Assembly: GCF_030689645.1 (NCBI RefSeq)
Contig: NZ_JAUYFU010000006.1
Span: 1 to 64,000 of the forward strand
DNA: 64,000 bases
Direction of reading: 5' to 3'
Origin: Humidesulfovibrio sp.
Lineage (GTDB): Bacteria; Desulfobacterota; Desulfovibrionia; Desulfovibrionales; Desulfovibrionaceae
The number at the start of each line of letters is the position of its first letter. Positions within the stretch are counted from its first letter, which is position 1. Made by a program: the position numbers and the translations under genes. Shown here in pieces: positions 33,349 to 42,542 of the stretch. The notes beneath the pieces are model-generated. The model did no database searches. It worked only from the letters and a program-made list of their open reading frames with translations, and was not told where the DNA came from.

Positions 33349-34038
33349 ATGAAGACGCCCAAGACACTCTGTCCGCATCGCTCCAGCCCTTTTGGGCCTG
33401 TCGTCCTCGCCTCGATTCTGTCGCTCTTTCTTTCGTTGTTTCTGGCTCTGCATGCGGCACCGGTCTTTGCCGCAGAGGTGGAGTCCGTGGGGCATGTGAC
33501 CCGCGTGCAGGGCGTGTCCTTCGCGGTGCAGGGCAGCGTCCTGCGGCCCATGGGGATCAACGCGCTCATCAGCCGCAAGGACGTGCTCAAGACCGGGCCG
33601 GGCGCGCGGCTGGAGATCACCCTGCTCGACGAGACCAGGCTCACCCTTGGGGCGGACACGATCTTCAGCGTGGAGCGTTACGATCTGGGACGCCAGCAGG
33701 GCGGGGTGCTGCTCAAGCTCACCAAGGGCGTGTTCCGCGTGGCCACGGGCAGCCTTGAGTCCCTGCGCGGCGCACCTTTCGAGGTGTCGACCCCGTTGGC
33801 CGTGGTGGGCATACGCGGAACGGATTTCTGGGGCGGATACCTGTCTGCGGAGGAACTCTCGGTGCTGCTCATTTCGGGAAAGGGAGTTTACATCGTCAAC
33901 GATGGAGGCCGCACCGAGATCGTGCGGCCCATGGAGGGCGTGAATATTCGCTCGGCCTCCAGCCCGCCCCCGGCTCCCTCCCTGTGGAGCCCGGACAGAC
34001 GCGCGGCAGCGTTCAAGACAGTGGCCTTCGACGAGTAG
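33349..34038 (+). CDS. FecR-domain secreted protein
   Basis: A 229-residue protein with a signal peptide (about 1-37, ending in AAPVFA) followed by a FecR domain, including GARLEITLLDETRLTLGADTIF and EVSTPLAVVGIRGTDFWGG. Unlike classic FecR there is no cytoplasmic anti-sigma part, and no ECF sigma gene lies nearby. It is probably a stand-alone periplasmic FecR-domain protein of unknown function. The ATG at 33349 follows AAGGGAGG; the track start at 33298 is too early. Confidence 0.88.
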   Translation: MKTPKTLCPHRSSPFGPVVLASILSLFLSLFLALHAAPVFAAEVESVGHVTRVQGVSFAVQGSVLRPMGINALISRKDVLKTGPGARLEITLLDETRLTLGADTIFSVERYDLGRQQGGVLLKLTKGVFRVATGSLESLRGAPFEVSTPLAVVGIRGTDFWGGYLSAEELSVLLISGKGVYIVNDGGRTEIVRPMEGVNIRSASSPPPAPSLWSPDRRAAAFKTVAFDE

Positions 34039-34065
34039 CTGCTACGCCAGGGCAGGGCGGCGCTT

Positions 34066-34947
34066 TCACTGGCGCAACATCTCCACCAGGTCGCGCACGT
34101 GCACGGGCAGGTCGTCGAAGCGGCGCATGCAGAGGATGAGATCGCGCGTCACCCAGGGGTCGGTGATGCGCACCGTGCGGATGTTCATGGTCAGTTTGCA
34201 GCGCTGGGCGGCGGTGTCGGGCATGATGGCCACGCCCACGTTCCTCTCCACCATGCGGCCCACGGCCAGGAAGCCGCGCAGGCGCACGCGGTGGTTCATT
34301 TCACGGCCCAGCCTTGCGGCATGGGATTCCAGGTACCTTTGCAGGGGGCTGTCTTCGTTCAGGCCCACGAAGTCGTGCTTCAGCACTTCGCTGAAGGACA
34401 CGCTGCTGCGTTCCGCAAGTTCGTGCCGCATGGGCGTGGCAAGCACGTAGGTGAGCTTGCGGAAGGGGAAGGTCTCCAGCGCACCCACGTCCACCGAGCG
34501 CGCCATGACGCCGACGTCGGCCTTGCCGTCCACAACGTCCTGGGCGATGTCCGTTGAGGGCCGCTCGTTCAGCTCGATGCTCACGTTGGGGTGCTCGGCC
34601 AGATAGGTGGTCAGCAGGTCGGGCAGGAACTCCGTGAGCGAGGCCGTGTTGCACAAAAGCCGGATATGGCCCTTGAGCCCCGAGGCGTACTCGCCCAGGT
34701 CGCCCAGCATGCGCACCCACTGATCCAGCACGATGCGGCCATGATGTTGCAACGCCCGGCCAGCCTCGGTGGGCGTCACGCCCCTGCGCCCGCGCGTCAG
34801 GAGCTGCACCCCAAGCATGTCTTCCATGTTGCGGATTCGTGCGCTGGCCGAGGCCAGGGCCAGGTGTGAACGCTCGGCGCCCTTGGTGATGCTGCCGCTG
34901 TCCACGATATGCAGAAACAGACGCAAGTCAGTCAAATCGAATGACAT
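34066..34947 (-). CDS. LysR family transcriptional regulator
   Basis: A 293-residue regulator. The N-terminal winged helix-turn-helix (residues 3-60) reads FDLTDLRLFLHIVDSGSITK, then LGVQLLTRGRRGVTPTEAG. The effector domain is of the usual PBP type. The track starts three codons early at a TTG; the ATG at 34947 gives the normal LysR N-terminus. No divergent target gene is obvious; the small lipoprotein gene is nearest, about 200 bases away. Confidence 0.92.
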   Translation of the reverse strand: MSFDLTDLRLFLHIVDSGSITKGAERSHLALASASARIRNMEDMLGVQLLTRGRRGVTPTEAGRALQHHGRIVLDQWVRMLGDLGEYASGLKGHIRLLCNTASLTEFLPDLLTTYLAEHPNVSIELNERPSTDIAQDVVDGKADVGVMARSVDVGALETFPFRKLTYVLATPMRHELAERSSVSFSEVLKHDFVGLNEDSPLQRYLESHAARLGREMNHRVRLRGFLAVGRMVERNVGVAIMPDTAAQRCKLTMNIRTVRITDPWVTRDLILCMRRFDDLPVHVRDLVEMLRQ

Positions 34948-35143
34948 ACTTACCAACCCCCCAGGCGTGCTGTGCGACAGATTGGCGCGTCAGCCTTCGC
35001 CAATTCCGAAGGGATACTTAAAATCTTCCACATTTACAACTCTGGCCGGGAGCCTCAGGGTGCAGCCATAGACGCTCGGTAACGCCTTCCGATCGAGCGA
35101 TGAGATCAGACGAAGGCTCATGGCGGATTATAAGGAGCACAAT

Positions 35144-35440
35144 ATGAACATGGACAGCGCAAGCCTCGCCTTTGCCAGGGTCTGCTTCTTTGTGATGCTT
35201 TTCGTCAGCACGGCGTGCAGCCGTTTTGACGCCACCCGTTTGAGCGAAGACAACGTCTTGCCCTCGCCGACCGCGGCGACGCAGCCTGCGGCCCCTGCCG
35301 CCGCGCATGTTGTCACCCTGAACATCGACGCCGCGCAGATGCACGAACTGGAAGCGCGCCTGGCCCTGCTCGCGCCGGAGTCTGGCGCAGACCGCCTGAA
35401 TGCCGCGCCGGAAAACCCTGGCCGGGCCTACTGGGATTAA
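35144..35440 (+). CDS. Small putative lipoprotein
   Basis: A 98-residue protein with an N-terminal hydrophobic stretch ending FVSTACSR, a near-canonical lipobox in which Cys would be lipidated. The mature part is Ala/Pro-rich, with a helical end (ARLALLAPESGADRLNAAP). No family is recognised. AAGGAG lies seven bases before the ATG at 35144; the track start is eight codons earlier without a ribosome site. It is followed by a strong hairpin. Confidence 0.72.
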   Translation: MNMDSASLAFARVCFFVMLFVSTACSRFDATRLSEDNVLPSPTAATQPAAPAAAHVVTLNIDAAQMHELEARLALLAPESGADRLNAAPENPGRAYWD

Positions 35441-35454
35441 TCAGCCCCCTCGCA

Positions 35455-35516
35455 GGCCGGTGCGGGCCGGGTGGCAACCCCTGCCGCGCCCTTCCCGCAC
35501 CGGCCATATTCATTTT
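35455..35516 (+). terminator. Terminator after the small lipoprotein gene
   Basis: GGCCGGTGCGGG and CCCGCACCGGCC form a perfect 12-bp stem around a 27-base loop that can itself pair, followed by ATATTCATTTT. Confidence 0.7.
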
Positions 35517-35715
35517 CTGACTTGTCGAGCGTCGCTCGAACCTGCGTCACCCCGTCGACTTCGCCCACCGGACGAAACGAATTGCAGGACAGTTCGGGAG
35601 TCCAAAGCTCCCGCACTCTCAAATTTGGAACCTAGGAGTCCTGGGGGCGAATCGATATGCGAAGCTCCCGTGGGCAAGGGGAATTCGCCGCGTCAGCATG
35701 CTGCTGACCTCACAA
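35517..35715. other. 199-base intergenic stretch, nothing recognised
   Basis: No plausible gene and no tRNA fold. There are short inverted repeats (CGAGCGTCGCTCG near 35526, GGGAGTCCAAAGCTCCC near 35597). A small RNA cannot be excluded, but I see no match to a known one. Confidence 0.5.
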
Positions 35716-35762
35716 CGCCGAAGGGCCGGATCTGAGCAAAACTCGGATCCGGCCCTTTGGCG
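35716..35762. terminator. Long inverted repeat, probable terminator
   Basis: CGCCGAAGGGCCGGATC and GATCCGGCCCTTTGGCG form a 17-bp stem with one G-T pair. It lies 20 bases past the stop of the minus-strand ferredoxin-like gene. No good T run follows on either side, so efficiency is uncertain. Confidence 0.6.
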
Positions 35763-35781
35763 TATGGGGGGGCAAAAGACC

Positions 35782-36747
35782 TCAGGTCCTTGGGCCGCCG
35801 GAGGCGCTCTTCAGGATTTCTTCCACCAAGAGCGGCAGTCCGCGCGTGGGCTCGGACCGGAGGGAAAGCGCGACCTTGGGGCATTTGCTCACGCAGGCGC
35901 CGCAGCCCATGCAGCGCGCGCTCTTGATCTGAAGCTTGCGGTCGCGGGCCTTGAGCGCCCCGAACTGGCAGAACTTGACGCAGTTGCCGCAGCCCACGCA
36001 GGCTTCCTCGTCCACCTGAACGAGGTAGCCTGAAGAGGCAAGCATGCCTACGCCGTTCTTCTGGGCGGCCATGGCCGCGCAGCAGCAGGAGCAGCAGTTG
36101 CAGATGGCGTAGAACCGGCCCAGGGCCAGGTCCTTGAAAAAGGCGTGGTGCACGTGCCCACGGGCGTTCTCGGCTTTCAGGATGGCCACGGCCTCGTCGG
36201 GGGTCACGCGCCGGGCGCGCTTTTCGTTGTGCTCCAGCACCAGGCTGGCAAAGGGTTCGCCCATGACCATGCAGACGTCCATGGGCGAGCAGGGATTCTT
36301 GCGCGCCGCGCGGCAGGGGCAGTCGAACACAACGATGTGGTCCGGGTTCTTCAGCACGATGTCGCGCGCAAGCTGGTAGGGCACGACGGATTCCGGCGTG
36401 GTGACGCAGACCTCGCGGCCTATCTTGACGAGCTTGATGGCCTCGTCCGTGGGCATGACCTTGCCGTGGTAGGTGTCTGCGAAGCGGATGCCCGTGGCGT
36501 TGCGGCTGGCCTTCATGGCCTTGCGCCGGGCGTCCACGCGGGCGGGGAAGAGGCGGTCCAGCCAGCGGCTCCCCCTGGTCAGAAGTTTGACCAGGGGGTG
36601 CTCGCCGGAAAGGATCTTGATGTAGGTGTAAGGCCAGCGCAGGTACAGGTAGCCGTGCAGCTTCTTGCCAAGGCTGAAGCCAAGCCCGTCCGCCTCGTCA
36701 AAGAAGCGTCTTGCCGAGGGCTTCAGGAGCAAGCGCAGCGGATTCAT
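35782..36747 (-). CDS. Iron-sulfur protein with two C-terminal 4Fe-4S motifs
   Basis: A 321-residue protein. An unusual central Cys-rich part contains DCPCRAARKNPCSPMDVC and, further on, ICNCCSCCCAAM. Two ferredoxin motifs close the protein: CVGCGNCVKFCQF and CMGCGACVSKCP. It has no membrane helix and no signal peptide. The layout resembles 4Fe-4S dicluster proteins of sulfate reducers with an N-terminal domain of unknown function. It probably transfers electrons in the cytoplasm, partner unknown. It follows typA by 14 bases and is likely cotranscribed. Confidence 0.82.
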   Translation of the reverse strand: MNPLRLLLKPSARRFFDEADGLGFSLGKKLHGYLYLRWPYTYIKILSGEHPLVKLLTRGSRWLDRLFPARVDARRKAMKASRNATGIRFADTYHGKVMPTDEAIKLVKIGREVCVTTPESVVPYQLARDIVLKNPDHIVVFDCPCRAARKNPCSPMDVCMVMGEPFASLVLEHNEKRARRVTPDEAVAILKAENARGHVHHAFFKDLALGRFYAICNCCSCCCAAMAAQKNGVGMLASSGYLVQVDEEACVGCGNCVKFCQFGALKARDRKLQIKSARCMGCGACVSKCPKVALSLRSEPTRGLPLLVEEILKSASGGPRT

Positions 36748-36761
36748 GCCTGCGCCCTCGA

Positions 36762-38609
36762 TTATTTCTCGGTCTCGGTCTTGGCTCCGCCGCGCATGGT
36801 GTGGCGCTTGGTGGCGGAGAGCACGGTCTTGCGCAGGCGAATGGACAAGGGCGTGATCTCCACCAGTTCGTCCTCGCGGATGAAGTGGATGGCGCGCTCA
36901 AGGGTCATGGGCTTCACCGGGGTCAGGGTGCAGGCCTCGTCCTTGCCGGAAGCGCGCATGTTGCTGAGCTTCTTTTCCTTGGACGGATTCACGTTGATGT
37001 CCACCTCGCGGGTGTGCTCGCCAACGATCATGCCCTCGTAGAGGGGGTCGCCAGCGGTGATGAACATCTGGCCACGCGGCTCCAGGTTGAAGATGCCGTA
37101 AGTCACGCCAACGCCGGAGCGGTCGGCCACGATGGAGCCGGTGAAGCGGGTGGGGAAGTCGCCGCGGTATTCGCCGTAGCCTTCGAGGTACGAGTTCATG
37201 ATGCCCGTGCCTTTGGTGTCGGTGAGGAACTCGTCGCGGTAGCCGATGAGCCCGCGCGAGGGCACGCTGAACTCGATGCGCACGCGGCCCTTGCCGTTGT
37301 TCACCAGGTTCACCATGCGGCCCTTGCGGATGGACAGCTTCTCGGTGACGATGCCCATGAAGGTCTCGTCGCAGTCCACGTACACGCGCTCGATGGGCTC
37401 GGTGAGTTTGCCGTGCTCGTCGCGCTTGTAGATGACTTCCGGGCGGCCAACGGTGAGCTCGAAGCCCTCGCGGCGCATGGTCTCGATGATGATGGCCATC
37501 TGGAACTCGCCGCGGCCCTTGACCAGGAAACTTTCGCGATCGTCGGTCTCCTCAATGCGGATGGCGACGTTCTGAAGGGCTTCCTTCATCAGGCGTTCGC
37601 GGATCTTGTTGCTCTGCACGAACTTGCCTTCGCGGCCAGCCAGGGGCGAGGTGTTGATGCCGAAGCGCATGGAAACGGTGGGCTCGTCCACGGTGATGCG
37701 CGGAAGGGCCACAGGCGATTCCTTGGTGCAGATGGTGTCGCCGATCTGCACGTCGTCGATGCCGGCAAGCACGGCGATGTCGCCAGCCAGGACTTCGTCG
37801 ACCGCAGCCAGCTGCACGCCGTCGTACACCTGCAGCTTGCTCACCTTCAACGTCTTGGGCGCGCCGTCGGCGCCGATGCAGACCATGCTGTCGCTGGACT
37901 TCACCTTGCCGTTGACGACCTTGCCGATGGCCAGGCGTCCCACGTAGTCGGAGTAGCCCAGATCGCAGACGATCATCTGGAAGGGGGCTTCCGGGTCGTA
38001 GCTCGGAGCGGGGATGTGCTTGACGATGGCTTCAAAGACAGGACCAAGGCTGTCGCCGCGCTCCTCAAGGGTGTTCTGCGCGATGCCGTCGCGGCCAATG
38101 GCGTAGAGAACCGGGAATTCCAGCTGCTCCTCGTTGGCGCCCAGGTCGATGAACAGGTCGTAAACCTCGTTCAGCACTTCCTCGGGGCGGGCGTCGCCGC
38201 GGTCGATCTTGTTGACGATGACGATGACGGGCAGGCCGCCGTCCAGAGCCTTTTTCAGCACGAAACGGGTCTGGGGCAGGGGGCCTTCGCTGGCGTCCAC
38301 CAGCAGGATAGCGCCGCCGGCCATGGCCAGGGAGCGCTCCACTTCGCCGCCGAAGTCGGCGTGGCCCGGGGTGTCGATGATGTTGATCTTAACGCCTTTC
38401 CATTGGACGGAGCAGTTCTTGGCGGCGATGGTGATGCCGCGCTCGCGCTCCAGGTCCATGTTGTCCATGACGCGATCGCTGACCTGCTGGTTCTCTCGGA
38501 ACACGCCGCTCTGGCGAAAAAGGCCGTCCACAAGGGTGGTTTTACCGTGGTCGACGTGGGCGATGATGGCGATGTTGCGCAGCAGCTCATTGCGTGCGGT
38601 GTTCTTCAT
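36762..38609 (-). CDS. typA: Translational GTPase TypA/BipA
   Basis: A 615-residue ribosome-binding GTPase that supports 50S assembly and stress adaptation. G1 is AHVDHGKTT, the switch region has ERERGITI, G3 is [11 protein letters not shown] and G4 is NKIDR. The TypA-specific C-terminal end ([12 protein letters not shown]) is present. The gene is upstream of the iron-sulfur protein in the same direction. Confidence 0.97.
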   Translation of the reverse strand: MKNTARNELLRNIAIIAHVDHGKTTLVDGLFRQSGVFRENQQVSDRVMDNMDLERERGITIAAKNCSVQWKGVKINIIDTPGHADFGGEVERSLAMAGGAILLVDASEGPLPQTRFVLKKALDGGLPVIVIVNKIDRGDARPEEVLNEVYDLFIDLGANEEQLEFPVLYAIGRDGIAQNTLEERGDSLGPVFEAIVKHIPAPSYDPEAPFQMIVCDLGYSDYVGRLAIGKVVNGKVKSSDSMVCIGADGAPKTLKVSKLQVYDGVQLAAVDEVLAGDIAVLAGIDDVQIGDTICTKESPVALPRITVDEPTVSMRFGINTSPLAGREGKFVQSNKIRERLMKEALQNVAIRIEETDDRESFLVKGRGEFQMAIIIETMRREGFELTVGRPEVIYKRDEHGKLTEPIERVYVDCDETFMGIVTEKLSIRKGRMVNLVNNGKGRVRIEFSVPSRGLIGYRDEFLTDTKGTGIMNSYLEGYGEYRGDFPTRFTGSIVADRSGVGVTYGIFNLEPRGQMFITAGDPLYEGMIVGEHTREVDINVNPSKEKKLSNMRASGKDEACTLTPVKPMTLERAIHFIREDELVEITPLSIRLRKTVLSATKRHTMRGGAKTETEK

Positions 38610-38763
38610 GCGGGAAAGTTCCTTTGGGGGGGTGCGTTACGAGGTGGCGAAAATATGCTGGACTAGAATAACCGGTGAATGTCCTTGAGGCAACGGCCCT
38701 GTGACAATTTCTTGGACAACGGCGAGGCGGGCCGGGTCGCCTGTGCAGCCATATGGGGAAAGG

Positions 38764-38794
38764 AAAAACCCCGTCCCGCAGGCGCGAGACGGGG
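38764..38794 (-). terminator. Terminator of the RRM gene
   Basis: On the minus strand CCCCGTC, a 12-base loop, GACGGGG, then TTTTTCC, about 42 bases past the stop at 38836. Confidence 0.85.
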
Positions 38795-38835
38795 TGACTT
38801 GGGCCGGGTTTGGTTTTGCCGGCTTTCCGCGGCGG

Positions 38836-39105
38836 CTAGTAGTCGCGGCGGGGGCGGGGCTGACGCTCCTGGGCCTCGTTGATGCGAAGCGCGCGTCCGC
38901 CAATTTCTTTGCCGTTGAGGGCGTCGATGGCCTGCTTGGCGGAAGCGTCGTCCATCTCCACGAAGCCGAAGCCACGGAAGCGGCCGGTCTCGCGGTCATT
39001 GATGAACTTGACGGAAATGACTTCGCCGTACTGGCCGAAGAGGCTGTGGAGGTCATCCTCGGAGGCGCTGAAAGGAATGTTGCCGACGTAGATGGACTTG
39101 GGCAT
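38836..39105 (-). CDS. RRM-type RNA-binding protein
   Basis: An 89-residue protein with a single RNA recognition motif: RNP2 is IYVGNI near residue 5 and RNP1 is RGFGFVEM near residue 44. A short Arg/Pro tail (PRPRRDY) follows. Such small bacterial RRM proteins resemble cyanobacterial cold-responsive Rbp proteins and bind RNA or act as chaperones. AGGAGC lies about 12 bases before the ATG. The leader is long. Confidence 0.93.
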   Translation of the reverse strand: MPKSIYVGNIPFSASEDDLHSLFGQYGEVISVKFINDRETGRFRGFGFVEMDDASAKQAIDALNGKEIGGRALRINEAQERQPRPRRDY

Positions 39106-39416
39106 AAAAATCTAAGCTCCTGAAATTGATCTAAAAGTTGGCGTCGTTTCTGTGTACGGAGCACAGGCTTCCGTCCCTTTACGACAATTGATCGCAAGCT
39201 TTGAGCCCCATCTTCGGGTATGTCAAGAAAAAAATATGGTTCGTTCCTTGCATTTGATTTAGCACGATTTGCTTCTGGACGAATTGTCCCACCTGATGGG
39301 GGGATGTTCCTGCGTACCCGTCATGCCTGCGCACTGCGCTTTTCGGCTTGGAGAGCCGGATCTTGACGGGGGCCCTGGGAGGGGAGACGTGAAACCACGT
39401 CCGCACGGAGGCTTAC
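39106..39416. other. 311-base divergent intergenic region
   Basis: It holds the promoters of the RRM gene (minus) and rlpA (plus). On the minus strand a perfect TTGACA (39221-39226) follows an A/T run, with no good -10 at 17 bases. On the plus side only the rlpA ribosome site (GGAGG) is clear. I see no additional gene. Confidence 0.5.
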
Positions 39417-40418
39417 ATGAACTGCATCAGATTTTTCGTTGTCATCTCTCTGCTCGCACTCACGGGGTGCGCGTACTTGCCTGTGGGCGAGTCCCAGCGC
39501 CTGCATTCACAGGCTCCGGCGCATTCGCCGCCCCAGGAGGGAGCGAAGCAAGAGCGCACGCAGGTGCTTTACAAGAGGCAGCCAGGCCAGGTTGATCCCA
39601 AGATCAGCCCGTATTCGGTCATGGGTAAAACCTACTGGCCTGTGCAGTCCGGCCTGGGCTTCCGCGAGGAAGGCTTTGCCTCCTGGTACGGCATAGATTT
39701 TCATGGCAAGAAGACCGCCACCGGCGAGATCTACGACATGTTCAGCATTTCCGCCGCGCACAAGACCCTGCCCCTGGGCACCAAGGTCCGCGTGACCAAC
39801 CTTGAGAACGGGCGCGAACTCGAACTTGTGGTTAACGACCGCGGTCCCTTTGTCGATGGCCGCGTCATCGACCTCTCTTACGCCTCGGCCCGCCTGCTCG
39901 GCATGGCCGACAACGGCCTTGCCCGCGTGCGCGTAGTGGGCATCGCCGAAAATCCCGTGCTTGCGAACGCAACCTATAAGACAGTCGCCTCGGCATCTGC
40001 CGAGAACCAGCCCCGCAAGTCCGGCAACCGTGTCATCGAGAAGGACCTTTCTGATGGTCCGAATCGCGTCCAGGCTTCCCGTTCGGACAAGCCCGCCCAG
40101 GCCAAGGCTCCTGTGGTGGCGGCCAAGGCCCAGCCGGTGGCGGAGCAGCATGCTTCGATGCAACCCTCCATGCAGCAGGACGGTTCACGCTACAGCGTGC
40201 AGGTTGGCGCTTTTTCACAGGATGAGAACGCGCGCAGGGTGAAGGATCGCCTTGTGCAGTCCGGATTCCGGGGCGCAAGCGTTGTGCGCTCCGTGCGCGG
40301 CGGCCGCGAGCTTTCGGTGGTGCAGGCCGGCAGTTTCGACGCTCGCGAGCAGGCCGAAGAAGTGTTGCGCGCCGTGAGGGATGAGTTCCCGTCCAGCTTC
40401 ATCAGCTCTGGCGCCTAA
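39417..40418 (+). CDS. rlpA: RlpA septal ring lytic transglycosylase (lipoprotein, DPBB and SPOR)
   Basis: A 333-residue outer-membrane lipoprotein cutting glycan strands that lack stem peptides. The N-terminus has the lipobox LALTGC. The double-psi beta-barrel domain (about 85-180) shows EEGFASWYGIDFHGKKTATG and the catalytic region VVNDRGPFVDGRVIDLS. A Pro/Ala/Lys linker is followed by a C-terminal SPOR domain (about 260-330, starting RYSVQVGAFSQDENARRV), which binds denuded peptidoglycan at the septum. Confidence 0.95.
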   Translation: MNCIRFFVVISLLALTGCAYLPVGESQRLHSQAPAHSPPQEGAKQERTQVLYKRQPGQVDPKISPYSVMGKTYWPVQSGLGFREEGFASWYGIDFHGKKTATGEIYDMFSISAAHKTLPLGTKVRVTNLENGRELELVVNDRGPFVDGRVIDLSYASARLLGMADNGLARVRVVGIAENPVLANATYKTVASASAENQPRKSGNRVIEKDLSDGPNRVQASRSDKPAQAKAPVVAAKAQPVAEQHASMQPSMQQDGSRYSVQVGAFSQDENARRVKDRLVQSGFRGASVVRSVRGGRELSVVQAGSFDAREQAEEVLRAVRDEFPSSFISSGA

Positions 40419-40446
40419 GGACCTTTGGGCCAAAGTGCAGACGTGG

Positions 40447-40478
40447 GGAGCGCCGGTGAGCCGCCGGCGCTCCGTTTC
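40447..40478 (+). terminator. Hairpin terminator after rlpA
   Basis: GGAGCGCCGG, loop TGAGCCG, CCGGCGCTCC, then GTTTCCC: a perfect 10-bp stem about 30 bases past the rlpA stop. Confidence 0.75.
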
Positions 40479-40604
40479 CCTTGCCGCCTGCGGCTGTGCC
40501 TGCAGGGCCTTGCGCGGCGCGGCGGCTTGGGATAATAATGTAAATAGTGTGGTTGGTTCGGGATCTGGGCCGCGAAGGCCATTAATCTGACGGAGGAATG
40601 CGGC

Positions 40605-40901
40605 ATGTCGCAGAAAATTTTCGAAGTGAACGGCGTGCCCCTGGGCAGCATCCGCAACCGCAACGAAGAGCGGGTCATAAAGCTCATGCCCAAGGTTCTG
40701 GCCGAATTTTTGGACTACAAGCCGTCCTACCTGGACATTCAAGACATCTACGCCCTGACCCTGAACAACCTGCCTCCGCGCTACAAGCAGCACGGCTCCA
40801 TCATCATCCGCGAGTCCCTGGGCGATGAGGAGATCATGCGCGAGCTGCGTCTGGCCGTGGGCAAGGTGGAGATGGCCCCCACCGGCAAGCTTGAAGGCTA
40901 G
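40605..40901 (+). CDS. ComFB family protein
   Basis: A 98-residue protein with the ComFB core NEERVIKLMPKVLAEFLDYK and DIYALTLNNLPPRYKQHG, where the LNxLPPRY motif is typical. ComFB proteins are linked to competence or to type IV pili and motility, and recent work treats them as cyclic dinucleotide receptors. No competence genes lie nearby. GGAGG precedes the ATG. It converges with mazG, with only six bases between the stops. Confidence 0.86.
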   Translation: MSQKIFEVNGVPLGSIRNRNEERVIKLMPKVLAEFLDYKPSYLDIQDIYALTLNNLPPRYKQHGSIIIRESLGDEEIMRELRLAVGKVEMAPTGKLEG

Positions 40902-40907
40902 GGCGGC

Positions 40908-41708
40908 CTAAGCCAAGGCTTTGGCCTCGTCCCAGAGGCGGTTCTTGTCGTCCATGCTCATTTCAAGCAAATCGAGCCCGCGTTGCCGGGCCAATTCCTC
41001 CATGCACTTATAGCGCGCCAGGAACTTGATGTTGGCGCGGTCCAGGGCTGCGTTGGCCTTGATGCCCTTTCTGCGGCCCAACTCCACCAGGGTGAACAGC
41101 GCGTCGCCGAACTCTTCTTCCATGCGCTCGGCCTTCTGGTCCGTTTCGGGTCCAGCGCAGGCTTCCTCAAATTCCTTCCACTCGGCGTCGAACTGGTCGC
41201 GGGCGTCTTCGTCGGTTGCCCAGGTGAAGTTCAGGCGCGCTGATTTGGCGTGGATGCGGTAGGCCTTCAAAAGCGGCGGCAGTCCCTCGGGCAGTGAGTC
41301 GAAGGCGCCGTTTTCTTTCCCGTTGCCGTTTTTTTCGCCGCGTTTGATGCGCTCCCAGTTGCGTAAAAGCTCTTCCTGATCGGCCACCACGGTATCGCCG
41401 AACACATGCGGGTGGCGGCGGATCATCTTGGCCGCGTTCTGCGCCACCACGTCCTCCAGGCTGAATTGCCCGGCGCGTGCGGCCAGGGTGGCCTGGAACA
41501 GCAGCAGAAAGAGCACGTCGCCCAATTCCTCGCAGGTCTCGGCCTGGTCGTCGGCGCGGATTGCCGACACCAGCTCAAAAGCTTCCTCGATGATGTAGTC
41601 GCAGAGGCTCTTGGGAGTCTGCTTCTGGTCCCAGGGGCATCCGCCGGGGCCAAGCAACGCGTCGATGACTTCCTGGATTTTGGCAATGCTCATGCTGTCC
41701 GAACTCAT
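40908..41708 (-). CDS. mazG: Nucleoside triphosphate pyrophosphohydrolase MazG
   Basis: Hydrolyses NTPs to NMP and PPi, a housekeeping and stress function. The 266-residue protein has two MazG halves. The first carries GGCPWDQKQTPKSL and the metal-binding pair IIEEAFELVSAI, then EELGDVLFLLLFQA. The second repeats it as EWKEFEEAC with EFGDALFTLVELGRR. Length is typical. It follows cvpA by 66 bases on the same strand. Confidence 0.94.
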   Translation of the reverse strand: MSSDSMSIAKIQEVIDALLGPGGCPWDQKQTPKSLCDYIIEEAFELVSAIRADDQAETCEELGDVLFLLLFQATLAARAGQFSLEDVVAQNAAKMIRRHPHVFGDTVVADQEELLRNWERIKRGEKNGNGKENGAFDSLPEGLPPLLKAYRIHAKSARLNFTWATDEDARDQFDAEWKEFEEACAGPETDQKAERMEEEFGDALFTLVELGRRKGIKANAALDRANIKFLARYKCMEELARQRGLDLLEMSMDDKNRLWDEAKALA

Positions 41709-41774
41709 GGCCGGTCTCCTTGTTTCTGCATCGCTTCGCTGCGCAAGCCTGCGGCTCTGCGGCCAGGCGCGCAG

Positions 41775-42350
41775 CTAGATATGTTGCTTTTCTTTGTTTT
41801 TTTTCTGTTGCTGCTGTTGCTGCTTGGGCGGTGGCAGCGGGGCCGGCTTCGGCAGGGCGAAGCCGCCCTCCTCCAGGGTCTCGCGGATGGGGGCCGGGGT
41901 GAAGTTCGCCAGGAGCACCAGAGCCGGGTCGGTCTTCTGGGCAAAGGCGGATTGCTTGACCACGCTGGTGCCGGGCAACATGGCCTTGAGCAGCAGGAGC
42001 ATCACCAGGGAGAGCAGGAGCCCTTCGACAGCGCCGAATGCCGCGCCTGCCGCCTTGTCCACGACGGTGAGCATGGCGACCTTGAGCACGTCTTGGAGGA
42101 AGCGCACCAGGAACCACAGGGCCACCAGGGTGCCGATGAATGTGATGAGGTAGCTGAGGGCCTGCACCGTGTTCTGATTGGTGACGTAGACCTTGAGGTG
42201 CGGCACGAAGATGCCGTGCAGATGCGAAGCCACGAAAAGCCCGATGAAAACCGAACTCAAGGACACGGCCTCTTTGATGAGCCCGCGGTGGTAGCCCCGG
42301 AAGGCCACAAGGCCGACGATCGCTATGATGATTATGTCCAGGGAATTCAT
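41775..42350 (-). CDS. cvpA: CvpA family membrane protein with Gln-rich tail
   Basis: A 191-residue protein with four membrane helices. It has the CvpA start (SLDIIIIAIVGLVAFRGYHRGLIKE) and the conserved DKAAGAAFGAVEGLL. A cytoplasmic tail rich in Pro, Gln and Lys (six consecutive Gln) closes it, likely disordered. CvpA proteins are needed for envelope stress tolerance in enterics and named for colicin V production. It is probably the first gene of cvpA-mazG. Confidence 0.9.
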   Translation of the reverse strand: MNSLDIIIIAIVGLVAFRGYHRGLIKEAVSLSSVFIGLFVASHLHGIFVPHLKVYVTNQNTVQALSYLITFIGTLVALWFLVRFLQDVLKVAMLTVVDKAAGAAFGAVEGLLLSLVMLLLLKAMLPGTSVVKQSAFAQKTDPALVLLANFTPAPIRETLEEGGFALPKPAPLPPPKQQQQQQKKNKEKQHI

Positions 42351-42542
42351 GGTCCCTCGCCGTTGTGGGCTGCGCGGGCGTTACAGCTGCGCCTGCGCCT
42401 TACTGGCCGTGACACCTAGCAGACCCGTGCGTGAAAGGGAAGGGGCCAGGGTCTTCTGCGGCGGGCGGTTGTGCTGGCCTGTGATTTCAGGTAGGACACG
42501 CGTCTATCACATGGGAAGCTTATCTCTGGGGGGCGTTGGACG

